This document shows positions 47,669 to 57,786 of a stretch of DNA of 64,000 bases, in pieces (positions within the stretch are counted from its first letter, which is position 1; the number at the start of each line of letters is the position of its first letter). The stretch spans positions 124,001 through 188,000 of the forward strand of contig OZ025790.1 in assembly GCA_964019425.1 (NCBI GenBank). Direction: 5' to 3'. A model generated the notes under the pieces. The model was not told where the DNA came from and did no database searches. It saw only the letters and a program-made list of their open reading frames with translations. This DNA is from Flectonema sp. DT1601 (taxonomy: Eukaryota; Euglenozoa; Diplonemea; Diplonemida; Diplonemidae). The translations under genes were made by a program, and so were the position numbers.

Positions 47669-50600
47669 TCAAAAATTTTGGGGTGCAATTGTAGACTCTC
47701 TCGAGTCGACACTATAAATGGTACTCCCACTTATATGTTGGCTCCGACCGCTGACAAAGGCATTCTCAGAGTCTTTAGAATGTACAGGAAATTCTGAGGC
47801 AATTGGATTGCCAGACCCCCTCGTCGGATTCAATTCGTAGTCAGATCTCGCTGATGCAGGACTAGCAGCTTCCTCGACAGTTTTGTCTTTTTTACGATTA
47901 CTTTTCCATCTTTGATACATTTTTTTCACTCCTTTAAAAACCACAATTCCTAACAGAATCGCGAAACAGACCAAACTAATAACAAAACAAACAAATCCCA
48001 ACTCAGAACACCAAAACGACGTGTCAACTGGCAACGATGACAATAACTTTCCTTGCACCGACGGATTGACTACCGTATCTGATAGAGACTTCTTTAATAT
48101 GGAAAATAGTAACAAGAAAATACAACCAGCAGCAGCAAAGACACACCCAGCGATATCTAAATACCCCAACACGGGAATTATGTACGGAGATTTTAGAGCG
48201 ACGAAAACACATCTTCCAGAGAGGATCAGAGTGCATAAAAGCATCGATAAACGACCTAACGTGTTGTTACCGCCCATAGAATCGCTCAACGACGCGAATA
48301 TCGGAAGCAATACTATTGTAGAAATATCAACCACAGCCATCAATAAAACAACATCTCCTTTATACAGTTGGAAGACCGCACCGTATCGAGAGACTCCATA
48401 AGTTTCTGGTGGAGGATGCCACACACCTCTTTCCTTCATAATTGATTTTTTTTCATCCACGACATTCCCTTCAATGTCTATTTTGTTACCAGAATTCCTA
48501 CTGTAGTATGCAATAAACGGTAAGTTTTTAATAACATAAATTGTTATGAAAATTAAAGCTCCCACGAGTAAAGTAAATACCACAGCACATCCAATCACGT
48601 GAGAAGTACCCGCACTGTTGTCATCATACATCGTATTCTGAGCGTTGTATATGTCGTTAGGATTGTAATAAGGACCTTCAGCTTTATGAATAAGAACTTG
48701 AAATGCATTATAAGTACAAATAGGCGTTGCTAAAATTAAAACAGAAATCGATAACGATGGGAACATAGATAGAGATTGAGCTTTGTTTGATAGTCTCTCA
48801 GGGATAGTTTTATCTTCAGATTGCATTATGTCGTCATCTTTAACAATTCTTTGTTTTATTCCAATTTGAATAATGTAATGAATCAAAGCGAACACGACAA
48901 CTACGATTGATAAAAATAAACATGAATTCACACTATTATTATCAGTCGATCCAACAAAGTAGAACGGAGACCACAACAATCGAGTATCATAACGTGTTTG
49001 AATTTGCGGTTGTGGACCAAATGCTGATGCTAACAACGGAATGATTGACAACCCAACAGCACAACCATACCAAGAATAGAACACTGCACTACTAACGGAT
49101 AGGATGACTACAATCCAGGACACTATTTGTCCTATTAAAGACCAAATAGTAGCGCTCTCAGGAGCACTTTGTGGATCAGCAGGAATCTTACCAGAAATGC
49201 TAATGGAAAACGAATTTCCAAGTTGTCGTAGTTCAGGTGATTGCTTTGATGTTGTCGCCAGTCTAAGATCATCCAGTAATGTTAGTAAAGTTCCATTAGA
49301 AGGTGTCGCATCTAAAAGTGAAATTGTATCATCTGTGGTAAGAGCTACTCCTGTTGATAATGTAACGACGACCATTGAAGGTGATGTTTGTTGACTTGAT
49401 AAGATAGTTCTCCATTTCTGAGATAGTTCTCCCGATGAAGACGGTTGAACTAAACGAAGAACAGCATCAGCACCAGAAAGAGGATCCCAAGTGTCTCCGT
49501 AGATCTCATATAATATTTTAAGACCATTCTTCTCAAACTGTTCTCCAGTCACATTCACTGACGTAGACTGAGTCTGTACTGATCTCGACGCAACCACCTG
49601 AATTAATACCTCTGGTGCTGCAGTTGCTATGAATGAATAAAGTTGTTCTCCTGAACCTGATGGAACTTTGAGAATAAATGACGTGTCTTTATTAATATTC
49701 ATATTTTCATCAGCTCCTTTTATATTAATTGTAAGTAGTTTCTTATCAGTTGATATCACAGTGTCGATGAGAACGTTGTCGCCAAACTCTGACACCAGAG
49801 TGGCTTCTAAGGATTTTGGTTCCCATAAACGAGTTCCTGCGCTGATAGAGAGCTCGAGCTGGAGTTGACCAGATCTAATTTGATTTTCAGGTAGCTTTAG
49901 ACCTTCTTCTTTAAAAGTACTTCCATCAACAGAAGTGCTGTACAAAGTTTGTGACACATCACCAGTCATGTCAATAACATCAAATTGATGACTGAACGCT
50001 GTTAAGTCACTCCCTTCCATTCCATTCACATACGCAGTCACATTAGCTTCAACGAGATACTTACCAGGACCGCCTGATAATAGGCTTCCGTATGCCGCAG
50101 TTGATTCTCTGCTTAGTTGTAATTGTAAAACATCTTTTGGAGTTCCAATAACGTTACCGGAGGGATCAAGTTTGTATAAATGAAAAGTCCAGGTTGCATC
50201 AACAACAGCAGGACTTCCTTCATGATCAAGAAGCTGAAATGACGCTGGAATTATATTATTACCACCAACAGATGGTTGTTGAATAACGACCAGTCTGGTT
50301 GGGATCGCGTCACCGATTGGAGGTAGAATTTCTCCAGGAACGACATCGAGAAAAAACTTTTCACTAACTGAGTCTACTCCTCCACTTTGAACACCTCCAT
50401 CGTCCTTTAATGTGATTGTTAGCTCTACCGCTGGTTCAAGAATTGCTCCTGGAGAAAGCTCAAATTCCAACGTACAAGATAACCCATCAACATAAGGCCA
50501 TTTATTAAAAACAGCACTGATATTCCTGGTCTCTGATGTGATGCTGAATGTTAATATTTGATGTACTTCATTTGTCGGTCCAGCAGTTTGGTTTGAACAC

Positions 50601-53305
50601 CAAGAGCTAATCCGATGAAGGCAGTTTATTGATTGAAAACGATTGCACTCATTAACTGTGACATCTCTTCCTTTTATAAAGCTCGGTTGATCATTAACTG
50701 GAGCTACACCTATCAGAAATTGAAACGGAGGAAGAGTAGATAAAACCTCGTCAGTCTGCAAGGAACGATCTTGAACAACAACATCACATAACGATGCTCC
50801 GTACTGATCTGCTTTTGGAGTGAAAAAAAGAGTTCCATGAGATGAAATGTGCGGCAATCCCTGATCTGAATCCACGAACATAGTTTTTGGAACACAAGTA
50901 GTATTATAAAAAACGTACTGCGTCAACGACTCCATACTCCCTGGAGATGAGTCTGTTATCCAATTTGACTGTTGATATCCGTTCAAGAACGAGTCTTCAT
51001 TTACATTAACATGGTTCCCTTTAATAATATTTGGTATATCGTTAGTTCCTGTTATCATTATTATTATTTCTGGACCGTCTGAACGGTTGTCTCCGTCGCC
51101 ATCGGTACCTCCATCATCCTCAATATAAAAATTAACCGTAGCAATACCATTCCTATCAGGAGCAGGAGTAAAACGTAATTCAGCTATTGTTTCTGTAGCA
51201 TCAAGAATCAGTTGCGGTTGTCCTGTAGTTGTGAATAGTTTGCTGTTTATAACATTCGTGTGAATCGTTAATTTTTGTTCTCTTTCATCAACTGGTCCAG
51301 GGGATATGTTGTGAATAAATCTCTGATCGACGTATTCACCTGAATCTTCTTCAACAAAGACAATTGTTGTTTCAGCATCGAATAGAGGAGGGTCATTCAC
51401 TGGTCGTATTCTAACTGTGAATCTTAAATCAGGTCCCTTATTGATACCTGGAGTCACACCACCGTCGTCTTGTCCGCTGACTAGAACTTCTGTTTCACCA
51501 TTTTGATCTTTTGCAGCATCAATAAACAAGAATCCAGTATCATTTAAATACGGATTTCCATCAAACAGTGTAGGGTTTCTCGGAATTAGTGTAAACGTGA
51601 TTACTTGACCTTCTCCTGGATAAGTTTCGTTACCAACAGTCCAGGTACCACTTCCTTCATTAGCAATACAGTTGTTACCGAGATCATCCCAACCTGAGCA
51701 GAATAGGTCTGGATTAGCCCAAGATTCTGTGTAGTTTACCTGGTCTTCCCATATTTCAACATCTGGAGGAGGTTTCGGAGTGTAATACGGAGCATCGTTT
51801 ACCGGAAGGATGATAAAACGAACAATTGGATCTGGTGTTTGTGAATAAGTTGGAAGGAGAGGAGGTTTTGGAAAATCCATCAAACGGACCTCTGCGTAGA
51901 CTTCGATGCCGACGGTGTGAACATTTCTACGGGTTTCGAATTTCATAATCCCATCAAGACCCATACTAGGCTGCTGTAAGAAGAGAGCTCTATGTGCTGG
52001 GTTAACAAGCTCGACCTCAAAGTGAGATAGTAGTTGACCGTTTGCCTGCTCATCGTCTGGTCCAACTCTGATATCGGAAGCCCATCTTCGAGAATACGGA
52101 CCTGAGTCTTCAAGAGATCGGATCTCAGCTTCACCTGGTTTGAAAGTCGGGGGATCATTTACTTCTTTTATTATTATTAAAATATTTTCATCAGGATCTC
52201 TCTTATAACAACCCGCTGCTGCATTTGTTGTCGTGCAGGGTACTGGCATACCAATTGTGTCAGCTGTTGTTCCTCCAGTATCCTCGAGGTGAATTGATAT
52301 ATTAACCTCTCCTACGATATTTAATGCTGGCATGTAGCAAAGCTCAGCAGTGCCTGCACCCTCAACGTATCTGATGTGAGGTTCGGTTTGGAAAGCAGAA
52401 TTATCACTGTTAGTGATTGACCAGACGAGTACTTGATCATGCCAAGGAATGTTTTGACTTGGAGCAAGTTCTCCAGGGCCTTCATTTACTCCTCCGTATG
52501 CAACACGTCTTATGACTGGTTGGCAGAATAGAGTATCTTCGAATGATGTGATAAGACCACCAACTCCTTGAGCAACTCCCGCAGGAAAGTCTCTTCTTGT
52601 GATTGGATCGTTTTGTTCATCAACATCAATACCAGAGAAGTGAAATATCGGACAATCATTTACTGGAAGTACCGTTACCTGAAACTCTAATGGATCTGAT
52701 TCACAACATGCTTCAGGAAGGCAAACATTATTTAAGTCACCTCCGTTATCACATGGACCATTATCAATGAGAGTCACTCTGATGTCTGCTTGACCAAATT
52801 GATGTTCACCAATCTGAAAATGCATATCACCAGTGTTGCAAGCACCACCACAAGAAGGGTTACAACAAGTACCTCCTTGACTAGGATTAATATCAATGCA
52901 AGGTTCGGTGGCAAACATGCCAGGGTAGCTTCCTTGTGCGTTGCTTACTTCAACGCGAAATCGAAGAGTTTGGGTTCCAACTCCGAAAGTGTCAATTTCA
53001 TGATCCTGCACACCAACTGCCCACCCCTGAAGATAAATACAATTACTGCTATCTAAGTCCTCACGAATGACAACGTCGTTGTTGTTACACATGCCTACAT
53101 TTCCTCTTTGAAATCTTGGATTGTGATTCAGCATACCCGCCCAAACACCAGGTCCAGCAGCATTATTAAAAGGAAAGTAATTGGCCGGAGGTGTATTACC
53201 ACCGAATAATGGTGACGTGTACCAATGTCCTTGTGGTTTCACGTCTCTATTTGAGTCTGGAGGTTTACCAGAGATGGCTGCTAGAACCAACAGGACAGCC
53301 AACAT
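47669..53305 (-). CDS. Giant membrane protein with cadherin-like repeats and multiple C-terminal helices
   Basis: This encodes 1878 residues from ATG 53305, with a signal peptide (MLAVLLVLAAISG). Cadherin-like/VCBS-type tandem repeats are marked by NDCPIF (about 216), NDPPTF (383), NDAPYY (503), NDPPLF (637), NDIPNI (755) and NDQPSF (871). Several repeats carry acidic DDGG motifs typical of calcium sites. A Cys-rich segment lies at about 135-205. After a beta-rich linker, about eight or nine hydrophobic segments start near residue 1395 (SLIGQIVSWIVVILSVSSAV), and the protein ends in a Ser-rich tail of about 100 residues. An adhesion or sensing receptor in the plasma membrane is the likely role (inference). 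It has no long homopolymer and ends in TGA. CCTTCATTCAG lies 19 nt before the ATG. Confidence 0.88.
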   Translation of the reverse strand: MLAVLLVLAAISGKPPDSNRDVKPQGHWYTSPLFGGNTPPANYFPFNNAAGPGVWAGMLNHNPRFQRGNVGMCNNNDVVIREDLDSSNCIYLQGWAVGVQDHEIDTFGVGTQTLRFRVEVSNAQGSYPGMFATEPCIDINPSQGGTCCNPSCGGACNTGDMHFQIGEHQFGQADIRVTLIDNGPCDNGGDLNNVCLPEACCESDPLEFQVTVLPVNDCPIFHFSGIDVDEQNDPITRRDFPAGVAQGVGGLITSFEDTLFCQPVIRRVAYGGVNEGPGELAPSQNIPWHDQVLVWSITNSDNSAFQTEPHIRYVEGAGTAELCYMPALNIVGEVNISIHLEDTGGTTADTIGMPVPCTTTNAAAGCYKRDPDENILIIIKEVNDPPTFKPGEAEIRSLEDSGPYSRRWASDIRVGPDDEQANGQLLSHFEVELVNPAHRALFLQQPSMGLDGIMKFETRRNVHTVGIEVYAEVRLMDFPKPPLLPTYSQTPDPIVRFIILPVNDAPYYTPKPPPDVEIWEDQVNYTESWANPDLFCSGWDDLGNNCIANEGSGTWTVGNETYPGEGQVITFTLIPRNPTLFDGNPYLNDTGFLFIDAAKDQNGETEVLVSGQDDGGVTPGINKGPDLRFTVRIRPVNDPPLFDAETTIVFVEEDSGEYVDQRFIHNISPGPVDEREQKLTIHTNVINSKLFTTTGQPQLILDATETIAELRFTPAPDRNGIATVNFYIEDDGGTDGDGDNRSDGPEIIIMITGTNDIPNIIKGNHVNVNEDSFLNGYQQSNWITDSSPGSMESLTQYVFYNTTCVPKTMFVDSDQGLPHISSHGTLFFTPKADQYGASLCDVVVQDRSLQTDEVLSTLPPFQFLIGVAPVNDQPSFIKGRDVTVNECNRFQSINCLHRISSWCSNQTAGPTNEVHQILTFSITSETRNISAVFNKWPYVDGLSCTLEFELSPGAILEPAVELTITLKDDGGVQSGGVDSVSEKFFLDVVPGEILPPIGDAIPTRLVVIQQPSVGGNNIIPASFQLLDHEGSPAVVDATWTFHLYKLDPSGNVIGTPKDVLQLQLSRESTAAYGSLLSGGPGKYLVEANVTAYVNGMEGSDLTAFSHQFDVIDMTGDVSQTLYSTSVDGSTFKEEGLKLPENQIRSGQLQLELSISAGTRLWEPKSLEATLVSEFGDNVLIDTVISTDKKLLTINIKGADENMNINKDTSFILKVPSGSGEQLYSFIATAAPEVLIQVVASRSVQTQSTSVNVTGEQFEKNGLKILYEIYGDTWDPLSGADAVLRLVQPSSSGELSQKWRTILSSQQTSPSMVVVTLSTGVALTTDDTISLLDATPSNGTLLTLLDDLRLATTSKQSPELRQLGNSFSISISGKIPADPQSAPESATIWSLIGQIVSWIVVILSVSSAVFYSWYGCAVGLSIIPLLASAFGPQPQIQTRYDTRLLWSPFYFVGSTDNNSVNSCLFLSIVVVVFALIHYIIQIGIKQRIVKDDDIMQSEDKTIPERLSNKAQSLSMFPSLSISVLILATPICTYNAFQVLIHKAEGPYYNPNDIYNAQNTMYDDNSAGTSHVIGCAVVFTLLVGALIFITIYVIKNLPFIAYYSRNSGNKIDIEGNVVDEKKSIMKERGVWHPPPETYGVSRYGAVFQLYKGDVVLLMAVVDISTIVLLPIFASLSDSMGGNNTLGRLSMLLCTLILSGRCVFVALKSPYIIPVLGYLDIAGCVFAAAGCIFLLLFSILKKSLSDTVVNPSVQGKLLSSLPVDTSFWCSELGFVCFVISLVCFAILLGIVVFKGVKKMYQRWKSNRKKDKTVEEAASPASARSDYELNPTRGSGNPIASEFPVHSKDSENAFVSGRSQHISGSTIYSVDSRESTIAPQNF

Positions 53306-53677
53306 GTTTTGAACTGAATGGCTTCTGAATGAAGGGAGGGGGATAACAATAATTTAACATCATTGGTGAACTATTTTTGTGATGGATATTTCCCTTCCTT
53401 ATCTCTATTCTCTCGTTATCAGTATTAGTGTGAGAAAAAAGAAAGAAAAAAACTAAAAAAATATTAAATCTGTTATGGAAACACCAGTTACTTCAGGCAT
53501 CTGTGACGTCAGTCAAATTATTACTGCTAGCCTGTAATAAAAAGGATTTGTTATTTTAAAAAGAAATTAAAAAGAAATTTTCAATTTCTTTTAACTTAAA
53601 TACGTCAGCATTTAACGATATATAATAGACAACAGGAACAAGGGGGAGGAATGGGGTTGTTGGTCTTGTGTTGTTTT

Positions 53678-53714
<37 letters not shown>

Positions 53715-54130
53715 CCTCCCATGCATCCTGCACGAGTTTTATTATTTTGCTATTTTTTTAAAAAATAAAAATAAAAAAAAGAAGGGTAAATTTGATAATA
53801 ATTGGGAGGGCATTGTAAATGGTTTGTTTCTTTTTTCTCTTTTGAATACCCAGTAATATTTGACAAAACTGGGTATCTGGGGTTGGAGTAAAGAGGGGTA
53901 TTCGGAGGGGTAGTAAGGAAGTGTAGATCAAGCACAGTGCAGCGATACAGGTAACTAAAACTTGCATCAGGCTGCGACCGTATAATTCGTGGTTTTTTTT
54001 TTTTTTTTTTTTTTTTTTGTTCCTGGCAGTACCCACAAAAAAATAGGATATGGCCTAACAACCATGTTTATTTTTTTTTGCATTTTTTTTTTTTTGTATT
54101 GCTCGCAAAAAAAAAAAAAAAAGGAATGAA
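53306..54130. other. Spacer
   Basis: It has a long T-run near 53681-53715 and a further T-run near 53993-54019. No gene was recognised. Confidence 0.5.
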
Positions 54131-54901
54131 CATAGATGGAAGTGCCCTCCAAATTTGGAGGGCGCCTGGTGAAAATCAGCCACAAAAATTTGTAGGGCCA
54201 AAATAGGGCCATTGTAGGGCCAAAATAGGGCCAAAATAGGGCGCTGGAGGGCGCGTAGGGCGCTTTTTTAATTAAATTTAATATAATGCCGAGCTCATTT
54301 TGACACACCCCTGCCCTCAGCGAGGGTCGAATCGCATCTTATTTGACTTTTCTCCGGTTCGCCTGATCAAATGCGTCTCTGGGATATCAGTTTACTTGCC
54401 ACCAGTAAACTTCTTTTTTTTTCTCACAAGGTACCGTGAAGACCGGCCTATTAACAGGTTAGCAAGAACGCACTCTCCCTCCTCGAATCCCTCTATATTC
54501 GACTCGGTGCATTCTGCGGGCTAATCAGCTCCTTGTAGATCTGGGATGCATCGTCCACTGAACTGAGTTTCAGCTTCAGGGATTGCAGCAGGCTCCGGAA
54601 GCTCTCAAGGAGTAGCCCATTGTTTTTGCCATTGTTGACCTCCGAACCATGACCTGGAGGTCTCGGGTTCGAACCCCGTGACACCCTTTTTTCTCTTTTT
54701 CGAAAGACTGCCAAGCATGTCAAAAATTTTTTTTTGCTTCTGCGTCAAAATACTTGTGCGTCAGTGTAAGTCGACGTCAATTTAGCTGTCTTATAGTAAT
54801 AAAAAAGGAAAAAAAAAGCGCCCTCCAAAATAATATTTATATTAAAAGCGCCCTACAAGCGCCCTACACGCCCTCCAAATTGTAGGGCACTTCCATCTAT
54901 G
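54131..54901. mobile_element. DNA transposon-like element with TIRs and AGGGC subterminal repeats
   Basis: Both ends begin CATAGATGGAAGTGCCCT (inward), followed by TTTGGAGGGCG. AATGAA flanks both sides (54125-54130 and 54902-54907), a likely 6-7 bp target duplication. The left subterminal region repeats AGGGCCAAAAT about four times, the right repeats GCGCCCTAC. Positions 54145-54162 form a perfect palindrome. The interior carries a tRNA-like segment and no recognisable transposase, so it is non-autonomous. The superfamily is not clear from the duplication length. Confidence 0.8.
54560..54700. repeat. tRNA-like (SINE-type) segment inside the TIR element
   Basis: CGGGTTCGAACCCCG near 54660-54676 is a canonical pol III B-box/T-arm, preceded by an inverted pair ACCTCC..GGAGGT and followed by a T-run that could end pol III transcription. 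The A-box is only weakly matched (TAGCCCATTG near 54615) and no acceptor stem forms, so it is not a working tRNA. Limits are approximate. Confidence 0.45.
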
Positions 54902-54907
54902 AATGAA

Positions 54908-55180
54908 TTAAAATAAAAATAACAATTGATGAACACAGACTGAGTCGTCGTCTTTATTTTTTTTTTTTTAACACGGTTCCTGCTGCTTTAACAATAGGGT
55001 CAAAAAAAAAAATATGCGACAAATAGAAAAAGATAATGCGTCCTTCTCCTAAACTTCTAATACTTTAATATAAATAGTGTAAATGACATCCAGTTGTACG
55101 CCCCTAGAAGTTACTTTCCCCATACTACCATTATATATGCAAGGCTACATGTTTAGACTTAACGACAGGGGTTCAGCTTG

Positions 55181-55223
<43 letters not shown>

Positions 55224-56190
55224 TCTTTTAAATGCATAAGAAAAAAAAAGAGCTCATATTTTTTTATGGGAAGCCACTACATGAAATAAAGTTATTTGTT
55301 TTTTTAAAAGAAAGAAAAAAAGAAGGGGAAAAAATGGTGCGTCTCCCTCCTTGCATTACTTTTCGCAAATTAACAACGCCAACGAAAAACAAAACGGCGA
55401 TTTGTGGAAAATGCAATTGCACACCTGAATAAAAACTGCTTGAAAAAAAAACTAAAAAATAAAAAATATTTAAATTAAAAAAAAAAACGGCTCTTAATCT
55501 GAATAGTTTCTTCTCCGACCTGTGTCGGTGAAATAATAAAATCGATTAGTTAATACCGAGAGAGAACGGAGGGCAAAAAAAAAAAAAACAACTTTCTCAC
55601 TTTTATAACCTCAAATTTAAAGAGGTAAAGCTCTTCTCCACATTTTTTTGTTATACAATAAGCGAGTGAAGGGAGTGAATTTAAGAAAAAAAATTTAAAA
55701 AAAAAAAAAAAAAAAAGGGGGAGAGGAAAAAGAGACAGCTGTGATCTCGCTAATTTCTTTTCCCGAAAAAAGAAAACATCCAAGATGGTTCTCAAGACAA
55801 CATATCTTTTTTTTTTTTTTTAAAACTTCAGGGAAGTTTTAATTTTTTTTTTTTTTTTTTTCTCTTTTTATGTATCGCTAATTCTTGATAAAGAAATAAT
55901 CGATTATATTTTTTTTTCTTTTTTTTTTTCTGGGCAGTAGGTAGGTATGTTTAGGAAAACTGATATAAGTTAAGAGGAGGGAGAATATTAACAGCTCAAT
56001 AAAAGAACATCATTCGCTTACTTTTTTTAAAAGAGAGAGAAAAAAGAGAGAAAAAAAAACAGCTATGTCACATTGAAAACAATAAATAAGGAGCAGCGAA
56101 TCCAATTTTTTTTTTTTTTTTTTTTAAATTTTAATTTTAATTTTTTTGAATTTAGCTCACCCTCGTGGCGACTGATGAAGATACGAATAA
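54908..56190. other. Spacer with repeat fragments
   Basis: The A-run at 55185-55220 follows GGGGTTCAGCTTGGTGT, like the unit near 41455. A repeat A fragment lies at 55497-55530. Other homopolymers are frequent. No gene. Confidence 0.5.
55497..55530 (+). repeat. Dispersed repeat A, 3' fragment
   Basis: CGGCTCTTAATCTGAATAG, TTTCTTCT and CCGAC-CTGT-GTCGG are kept. The stem is intact with a four-base loop, unlike TTC in other copies. Confidence 0.6.
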
Positions 56191-56304
56191 AACCATTCAG
56201 ATACAGCCTTATATATTTTGTTGATTGCAGACAGTATTACTTAATAAACGGGGCTCTTAATCTGAATAGTTTCTTCTCCGACTTCGTCGGCGCAAAAAAA
56301 AAAG
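56191..56304 (+). repeat. Dispersed repeat A, fullest copy
   Basis: It runs AACCATTCAGATACAGCC, a middle with TTGATTGCAGACAG, then GGCTCTTAATCTGAATAG, TTTCTTCT, CCGAC-TTC-GTCGG-CGC and an A-run. The two inner arms are inverted (ATTCAGAT / ATCTGAAT) and can pair. The length of about 105 nt plus A-tail and conserved 3' hairpin fit a SINE-like retroposon. Confidence 0.65.
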
Positions 56305-56642
56305 AAAGTTTAAGGAGGTTGGGCAATTAGCTCTCATGGTTTTTTTTTAAATTTTTTTTTGTTTTTTGTTTTTTTTCGAATATAAGGAAGGGGGGTTAAT
56401 ATGATGAATGTAAGAAAAAGAAAGAAAAAAAAAAAGAAAAAAATTTTAGTTTTAGGGTACAATTAATAATGTAGTAAACCGTCAACCATTATAGTGATGA
56501 ACGTGAATTTGAAAAAAAAAAGGCAAATGTGAGCAATGTTGCAGACAAAGAAAAGAATTTCCCACGCAACACGCAATAACAGAAAATTGGATGAAGGGAA
56601 AAAAGAGAGAGAAACATGAGATGATCATCATGAGAGAAAAGG
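56305..56642. other. Spacer, 3' flank of the next gene
   Basis: Low-complexity AT-rich DNA. Nothing was recognised. Confidence 0.45.
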
Positions 56643-57527
56643 TTACATGTCATTCACTAACGTTGGATTTTGTAAATTACGCTGATCAAGTAATAAATTA
56701 AACGTTGCAGTTGGAGATTGAACTAACGGTGAAGACATCGATTGATGAGACGCAGCAAGTTCTGACTCACCATGAGCGAATGCACACCAACCATGACGAC
56801 CAAAGAACGGACAATCCTCTTGAAGATGAGATTGCATAAAATACTTACACAGTTTTGTTTTGAGCTTAGCCTTATCGATTTGTGAATCAAATGCTTTATC
56901 ATGACCATCCTCATCAGTTTCAATGATTGGAGAATCTAACAAACCTGAACCCATATCATCCAACACAACAGGACTCGATATTGGAGACATCAACACTGAA
57001 CCTTCATTTGACATAATTGGTGAACAGGGCCATTCAGTTGTTGGATTCTTCTGTCCCATAAGTTGGTAATTTTGCCGTCTTAGTTGTTGATTTTCAGCTC
57101 TGAGTCTCTCTACTTCAGTTAACGTAGTCATATGTGACCCGAACTCATCGTTGAACTGTTTCTTTAGATTTTCTAATGATGTCACCCAGGTATCATGAAA
57201 AGCTTTGTACATATCGGTAACCAAACTCTCTTTTGAATTTCCATTAAGACTCGACAGCAGTGATGGATAGTTGTCTGATGCGCTGCAAGAAACTAGTGGA
57301 GGTAGGATCTCACCATTAATTCTGTTTTCAGTAATCCTACTGTAATAAGGCATGCTGCTTGGTGTTCCTCCATTGTGGCTGATCTCATCACTCGAATCTC
57401 CTTCTCCTTGATGTTCCAACAGCTCAGTTATAAATTCAGGTTCTAACTCAGGAATAGGCGATCGTCCAGTACTACTAACTCTGTCTGAGTTGCTGCAAAC
57501 AACATCATCTAGCCACTTGTATTCCAT
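56643..57527 (-). CDS. CCCH zinc-finger protein
   Basis: This encodes 294 residues from ATG 57527. The N-terminal two thirds are acidic and Ser/Pro-rich. A predicted coiled coil at about 130-155 (ERLRAENQQLRRQNYQL) could mediate dimerisation. A single CCCH finger at about 226-252 reads LCKYFMQSHLQEDCPF..HGWCAFAHGE, spacing C-x11-C-x8-C-x3-H, preceded by KAKLKTK. The finger resembles single-CCCH proteins that bind mRNA and is not related to the HNNWDNVR family. It adjoins the PTB-like gene. mRNA binding is inferred from the finger. No CAG lies close upstream; the nearest AG is TAG about 37 nt away. Confidence 0.83.
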   Translation of the reverse strand: MEYKWLDDVVCSNSDRVSSTGRSPIPELEPEFITELLEHQGEGDSSDEISHNGGTPSSMPYYSRITENRINGEILPPLVSCSASDNYPSLLSSLNGNSKESLVTDMYKAFHDTWVTSLENLKKQFNDEFGSHMTTLTEVERLRAENQQLRRQNYQLMGQKNPTTEWPCSPIMSNEGSVLMSPISSPVVLDDMGSGLLDSPIIETDEDGHDKAFDSQIDKAKLKTKLCKYFMQSHLQEDCPFFGRHGWCAFAHGESELAASHQSMSSPLVQSPTATFNLLLDQRNLQNPTLVNDM

Positions 57528-57786
57528 TTTGTGTAGAAGACGGCGGGTGGAGAAGACAAACTTCCTATTTTTTTATTGAAATTAAAATAAAATAACTAAT
57601 TACCAACCGTACTATAAAAAACTATAAATCTTTTTTGTTGTTGTTACCTTAGAACTCTTTTTCTTCTTCTTCTTCTTCTTTTTTTTTTTTTTTTTTTGAT
57701 AGGGAGTTACTTTATGTACTGTCAGTGAGTACGAAGTAGTCTCGTATTTTTTGTTTTACTAATTCGCATTGAGATGGTCGGGTGTC

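Noticed and set aside
54614-54688. Functional tRNA gene
   Set aside because: The B-box is perfect but the acceptor stem does not form and the A-box is poor.
54493-54723. Minus-strand frame with RGSNPRPPGHGSE
   Set aside because: This peptide is the usual mistranslation of a tRNA/SINE B-box region, not a gene.
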